Origin: CAYLNH01 sp964384625
GTDB lineage: Bacteria; Verrucomicrobiota; Lentisphaeria; JABSQK01
Reading direction: 5' to 3'
Length of the DNA stretch: 36,288 bases
Assembly: GCA_964384625.1 (NCBI GenBank)
Contig: CAYLNH010000038.1
Coordinates: forward strand, 1 to 36,288
Positions 33,018 to 36,288 of the stretch are shown here, piece after piece. Under the pieces are notes generated by a model that made no database searches, had not been told where the DNA came from, and worked only from the letters and a program-made list of their open reading frames with translations. The translations under genes and the position numbers were made by a program. Numbering within the stretch: the stretch's first letter is position 1; each line of letters starts with the position of its first letter.

Positions 33018-35321
33018 GTGAAACTGCACACCGCATTGGTCGCCCTGTTTGCCATTGGTCTGTCCGCGTTTGCCGCCGAGGTCACCCGGCTGGAGATCCG
33101 CTCGACTTTGCAGCCGCTCCGAAACCGCACCTGGCATGGGTGGGCCACGTACGACATCATGGACCTGCGGGTCGTTCCCGTCTGGAGCGATGGAAGGCCC
33201 GATCCCGACTGCAAACGAGCCGGGAAGAGCCCGGTCTGGATCACCGATTACGGCTGGTTCGAAGGCGATAAGAGCAAGGTCGACCGGTTCATGATGCGGG
33301 TTGCCGGACCCGAAGATCGTCACCTCACATGGAAAGGCGCCGAGGCGCTCTGGAGTACCGGCTTCCAGGCGGCAGGCAAGGGCACGATCGCCGTGCGGTA
33401 CGGTGGGCAGACGGCAAAGATCACCGTGCTTGCGCGCAAGCCAACGTCTGCCGGAAACCCGAAACTCCCCTGTGATTACTTCACCGAAGCCTTGATCCCG
33501 GAGGAACTCACACCGGTTGGCGACATGGCCAAGCTGATGATCGTGCCGAAACTCGCGGGGCGAACCGGAGCAGGACGGTTTCTGCAACTCAACCAGCCCG
33601 AGCGCCACAGAAAACACCAACAGATCAACCGGCAGGCAAACCAGCTTTCGGACCGGCTTGAAGCGTTTGTGCGGCAGTGGCTCGAGGGTGATCAGAAGGA
33701 ACAGGATCTGCCCGGGGACCTCCTGCCGCCGAGCCTGCACAACCGCAAAACCTCCTGGGTCATCTGCAAACCGGCCGACGTGAAGCTTGAGGAACAGTGG
33801 TATATACGACCGGCGATGGATGTGCCCGCAGACTTCTCCGAGCTCTACTTCCTGGCGCCTGACCCCCACTGCACTTACGCCAAATTGGTCTACATCGCGC
33901 CCTACGGCTCAACCCTCGTCCTGGACGGCGAGTTCCCGCACTGCCGGTTCTTCAATCTGCAGGCGAGCCAACCGTTCTATTCGCCCAATGTCTCTACCGT
34001 CGGCGGCATCGGCGGCGCCGAAGTCCCCATCGTCGATGCCGACATCGAGCCGCTGCCGGGGCACACCAACCCGTTCCGCGTCGGCGCCGACCGGCAGGCG
34101 AAGAAGCGCGGCTATCGGGTTTCTTTCCGGATGGCGGCGGGCGACATGGTGAAACTGAACGAAGCACTCAATCCCGGTTCGGCCACGGAACACGGTCGTC
34201 CCGCCTATCGCTCGATCGGCAGCACCAGCAACACGCGCATCGCCGGACCGTTCCGTCCGTCCGGCCCACTGGGGAACTGGCACCTCATTCCCGCGGTGCT
34301 CTGGCTGCGCTGCTACGGCCCCGACAAGAAAACCGGCCCGCTTGCCGGGGTGGATCTGCCCAAGGCTCACCTCCGCCTGTCTACCGGCGAAACGTTCTGG
34401 CTCAAGCCCAAAGACATCCGTCTGATTGCCCGCCGGCAGAACATCCCGGTCCCGGCCTATCCGACGCCGAGCGAAAAACCGGGCAGGCAGTACAACGGCA
34501 AGGTCGGCTGGAACAAACACTTCGGCATTCCGCTGGGCGGCATGGAGTCAATCATCTACAATCTCACCTGGCGGTTGCCCAATTTGCCGCGCGCCGGATT
34601 GATGAGAACCCGTTTGCGCAAGCTTGACCACGTCCTGCAGAACCGGGGGGCAACGCTTGCTCCGCCCGGCAACTACGAGGCCTCGGCCACCTGCTGCAAC
34701 TACATTACCTATACCAATCGCCGCGCCACCGTTGCCGACGGTCACGTCCTCGTGCTCACCGCCGCAATGCCCCGGACACCCAGGACCCGCAACGGCGAAC
34801 GCACCATGACGAAGGGCGACCTGCGCTACTTCTCGATCACCCGCTACCTCTTCGTCCACGGCAAAGCCTGGGGCCGTAACCGCGACAGCCTCTACGGCCT
34901 GACCTGCTACGGCAGTATAATGGATGATGAATTCATCGTGCCCGCCAAAGGCCCGAACAAAGACTGGTTCATGGTTGCCTACTCCCGCAGACAGGACCGG
35001 CCGCAGAATGCTACTGCGGCCAACGGCGTCACCTGGCGCGACTGGGGGCCCAGCGCCAGTCTCGGCATCTGCGTCCGCTGGCTCTATGTCATGCCCGAAT
35101 GGCACAACCCCAAGTGGGCGCCCGACGGCAACAACCTGCCGTGGAAGAAAGCCTCCAGCTCACAGCCCGACTACGACCGCAATCTGTTGGGCCGCAACAA
35201 CCGCCGGACCTCCTTCATGGGCGACCACCACATAACGGTCCACTACATGACCACAAAGCAGTTTGAAGCACTCGGAAACAAGCTCGACGCCCGCGAACTG
35301 CCGCACCGCACCGACTGGTAG
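33018..35321 (+). CDS. Large secreted protein of unknown function
   Basis: 767 residues from GTG 33018, with AAGGA upstream. The signal peptide (MKLHTALVALFAIGLSAFAA) is clear. After it the chain is rich in Trp, Tyr, Arg and Pro and looks extracytoplasmic. A middle segment reads YIAPYGSTLVLDGEFPHCRFFNLQAS, then VDADIEPLPGHTNPFRVGADR. From memory, a similar pattern (a FPHARY-like strand followed by DI-P-PG--NPF-R) occurs in uncharacterised exported proteins of other phyla, so this may be a shared beta-rich domain. The C-terminus has RNNRRTSFMGDHHITVHYMT. There are about four Cys in total, with CC in ATCCNY. No enzyme family is recognised. It appears to be monocistronic. Confidence 0.72.
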   Translation: MKLHTALVALFAIGLSAFAAEVTRLEIRSTLQPLRNRTWHGWATYDIMDLRVVPVWSDGRPDPDCKRAGKSPVWITDYGWFEGDKSKVDRFMMRVAGPEDRHLTWKGAEALWSTGFQAAGKGTIAVRYGGQTAKITVLARKPTSAGNPKLPCDYFTEALIPEELTPVGDMAKLMIVPKLAGRTGAGRFLQLNQPERHRKHQQINRQANQLSDRLEAFVRQWLEGDQKEQDLPGDLLPPSLHNRKTSWVICKPADVKLEEQWYIRPAMDVPADFSELYFLAPDPHCTYAKLVYIAPYGSTLVLDGEFPHCRFFNLQASQPFYSPNVSTVGGIGGAEVPIVDADIEPLPGHTNPFRVGADRQAKKRGYRVSFRMAAGDMVKLNEALNPGSATEHGRPAYRSIGSTSNTRIAGPFRPSGPLGNWHLIPAVLWLRCYGPDKKTGPLAGVDLPKAHLRLSTGETFWLKPKDIRLIARRQNIPVPAYPTPSEKPGRQYNGKVGWNKHFGIPLGGMESIIYNLTWRLPNLPRAGLMRTRLRKLDHVLQNRGATLAPPGNYEASATCCNYITYTNRRATVADGHVLVLTAAMPRTPRTRNGERTMTKGDLRYFSITRYLFVHGKAWGRNRDSLYGLTCYGSIMDDEFIVPAKGPNKDWFMVAYSRRQDRPQNATAANGVTWRDWGPSASLGICVRWLYVMPEWHNPKWAPDGNNLPWKKASSSQPDYDRNLLGRNNRRTSFMGDHHITVHYMTTKQFEALGNKLDARELPHRTDW

Positions 35322-36037
35322 TAAGCCCGGCCGCGATGCCGCGCCCCGCGGCCGGGGATCACTTCGGAGCGGCCGTCGTTCCACCCACGGCGCGATATGT
35401 ACCGCGTACACACCCCGTGATTGACGTATGAGGCGGAATCGTCCGGCGGTGGGTGATCGTGGGAATCCGGAGAAAAAAGAAGACCGGTACTTGCACCGAC
35501 ACGCAGTGCGTTGTACCGGTCGTTAATTCCTCCTGCGCCTCCTCACAGACGGCGTCATGTAGGCAGAAATACTGTTATTTCTTTGACTAACAACAGCTCA
35601 GACCCGTTCTCCCGACTGTCGGCCTGATGCCTTCTGTCCCACGTTTGTGGTGCCGTTGCGAACTCCCTGCACAAGCGAAATTCGATCAAGATCTGTTATA
35701 GTTCCGAACAAGACAACACACACAAGATGTTGTGGTATCAATCGGAAAGTACCCATATATATAGTATACGCTGAGGCCATGCAAGTTTGATCTTTGCATT
35801 TTGGCAAAAAAACCATGATTTTCCGCTGTTCGTCGGCGGGTCCAGGGGCTGGACAGCGGCGCGGAGCAGATTTGCCCGTACATATATTAGGTGGTTCTCC
35901 GGATGCCGGCTGCGGGGGTTGCGGAATTTTCGCCGCGATCGGCGGCAAAACGCGCCAACGGCGGTATTTTCTCGCCGGGACCGGTGGCGCCGGCCGCGAC
36001 TGCAATCCAAACCGTGCGATGAACAGATAGGTGACAA
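35322..36037. other. Long intergenic region with AT-rich segment
   Basis: These 716 bases hold no supported gene. Structures: the inverted repeat at 35482-35521; an AT-rich stretch about 35690-35815, including ATATATATAGTATA at 35755-35768, which could be a promoter; an inverted repeat ACAACA/TGTTGT at 35713-35733; and a later GC-rich part. A 78-codon frame at 35794-36030 is rejected for lack of RBS and protein-like composition. Confidence 0.5.
35482..35521 (+). terminator. Two-tier hairpin downstream of the 767-residue protein gene
   Basis: The outer arms GACCGGTAC (35482-35490) and GTACCGGTC (35513-35521) pair perfectly, and the inner arms GCAC (35493-35496) and GTGC (35506-35509) can stack inside them. 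It starts 160 bases after the stop codon and is followed by GTTAATTCCTCC rather than a U-run. It may be a transcript end structure, or part of a small RNA. Confidence 0.4.
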
Positions 36038-36274
36038 ATGATCCTGGTGAATACCGAAACCATTCCGGGGCGGCGGATCACGGCGGTGTACGGCCTGGTC
36101 CAGGGCAGTACCGTGCGGGCCAAACACGTCGGACGGGATCTGGCCGCCAGTCTGAAGAACCTGATCGGCGGCGAGTTGGAGGGGTATACCGAGTTGCTGA
36201 TGGAATCGCGCTACGAAGCGACCACCCGCATGCTGGAACGGATCTTCCATCGTTTTTGCCCTGAATTCCGCTGA
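36038..36274 (+). CDS. YbjQ/UPF0145-family protein, short (C-terminal part missing)
   Basis: 78 residues from ATG 36038, with AGGTG upstream. The N-terminus is a clear YbjQ/UPF0145 (DUF74) match: MILVNTETIPGRRITAVYGL, then GSTVRAKHVGRDLAASLKNLIGGELEGYTELL. Family members are usually about 105 residues and end with a strand block around GANAVVGVRFDTS. Here the frame leaves the family after RMLERI and stops at FHRFCPEFR, and neither of the other two frames restores the missing part before the window ends. The gene is therefore probably truncated by a deletion or replaced end, and may be a pseudogene. YbjQ proteins form small oligomers of unclear role. Only 14 bases remain after the stop in this window. 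Confidence 0.7.
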   Translation: MILVNTETIPGRRITAVYGLVQGSTVRAKHVGRDLAASLKNLIGGELEGYTELLMESRYEATTRMLERIFHRFCPEFR

Positions 36275-36288
36275 TTTGAGCTTAATGG

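Noticed and set aside
35794..36030. 78-codon plus-strand frame before the YbjQ-like gene
   Set aside because: It has no RBS, and its Gly/Arg/Ala-rich low-information sequence is overlapped by another frame of similar quality.
1..36288. tRNA, rRNA, CRISPR or transposase genes
   Set aside because: The intergenic regions were read for cloverleaf-like T-loop patterns, regularly spaced repeats and transposase-like frames, and none was found.

Overview
The window looks like a high-GC chromosomal segment from a Gram-negative bacterium. Exported beta-barrel proteins point to an outer membrane. A PA14 sugar-binding-type protein, a GntR/LacI hybrid regulator, an AraC plus URO-D-like pair and several secreted proteins of unknown function are the kind of content I associate with the PVC group (Lentisphaerota, Kiritimatiellota, Planctomycetota). 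That placement is an inference from gene style only; no rRNA or other phylogenetic marker was read. No tRNA, rRNA, CRISPR array or transposase gene was seen.

Layout. (1) 26-9049: one giant iterative lipid/polyketide megasynthase of about 3007 residues. In order it carries a doubled nitronate-monooxygenase/PfaD-like enoyl reductase region, KS, AT, two near-identical ACPs, KR, hot-dog DH, a built-in phosphopantetheinyl transferase and a last ACP-like domain. (2) 9050-9639: non-coding, with a structured interspersed repeat. (3) 9640-13343, minus strand: a GntR/LacI-type regulator followed, with ATGA overlap, by a secreted propeller/PA14 protein; a two-box palindromic operator candidate lies just upstream. 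(4) 13532-15267: a free acyl carrier protein and a LeuA-like DRE-TIM condensing enzyme. (5) 15383-17418: a URO-D-like protein divergent from an AraC regulator. (6) 17814-23276: a complete NAD-linked bidirectional [NiFe] hydrogenase operon, hoxF-hoxU-hoxY-hoxH-hoxW, plus a receiver-only response regulator; a CRP/FNR-type palindrome lies upstream. (7) 23432-27346, minus strand: an O-antigen-ligase/TPR membrane protein and a stand-alone AICAR transformylase. (8) 27704-29784: two tandem paralogous outer-membrane proteins. (9) 29957-35321: three secreted proteins (alpha/alpha-toroid, short unknown, 767-residue unknown). (10) 36038-36274: a short YbjQ-family protein with a missing C-terminal part.

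How the genes may work together. The megasynthase carries every activity for full chain reduction and its own activator, so it may build a saturated or polyunsaturated acyl chain from a single polypeptide. The nearby free ACP and Claisen-type condensing enzyme could supply or modify a precursor, but nothing in the sequence proves the link. The hydrogenase operon would couple H2 with NAD(H) in the cytoplasm, with HoxW cutting the HoxH tail. The remaining genes look like ordinary surface, sugar-response and housekeeping functions.

Most promising unusual system: the self-activating NPD-KS-AT-ACP-ACP-KR-DH-PPTase-ACP synthase. It mixes the domain order of enediyne/PUFA synthases with a fused PfaD-like reductase.
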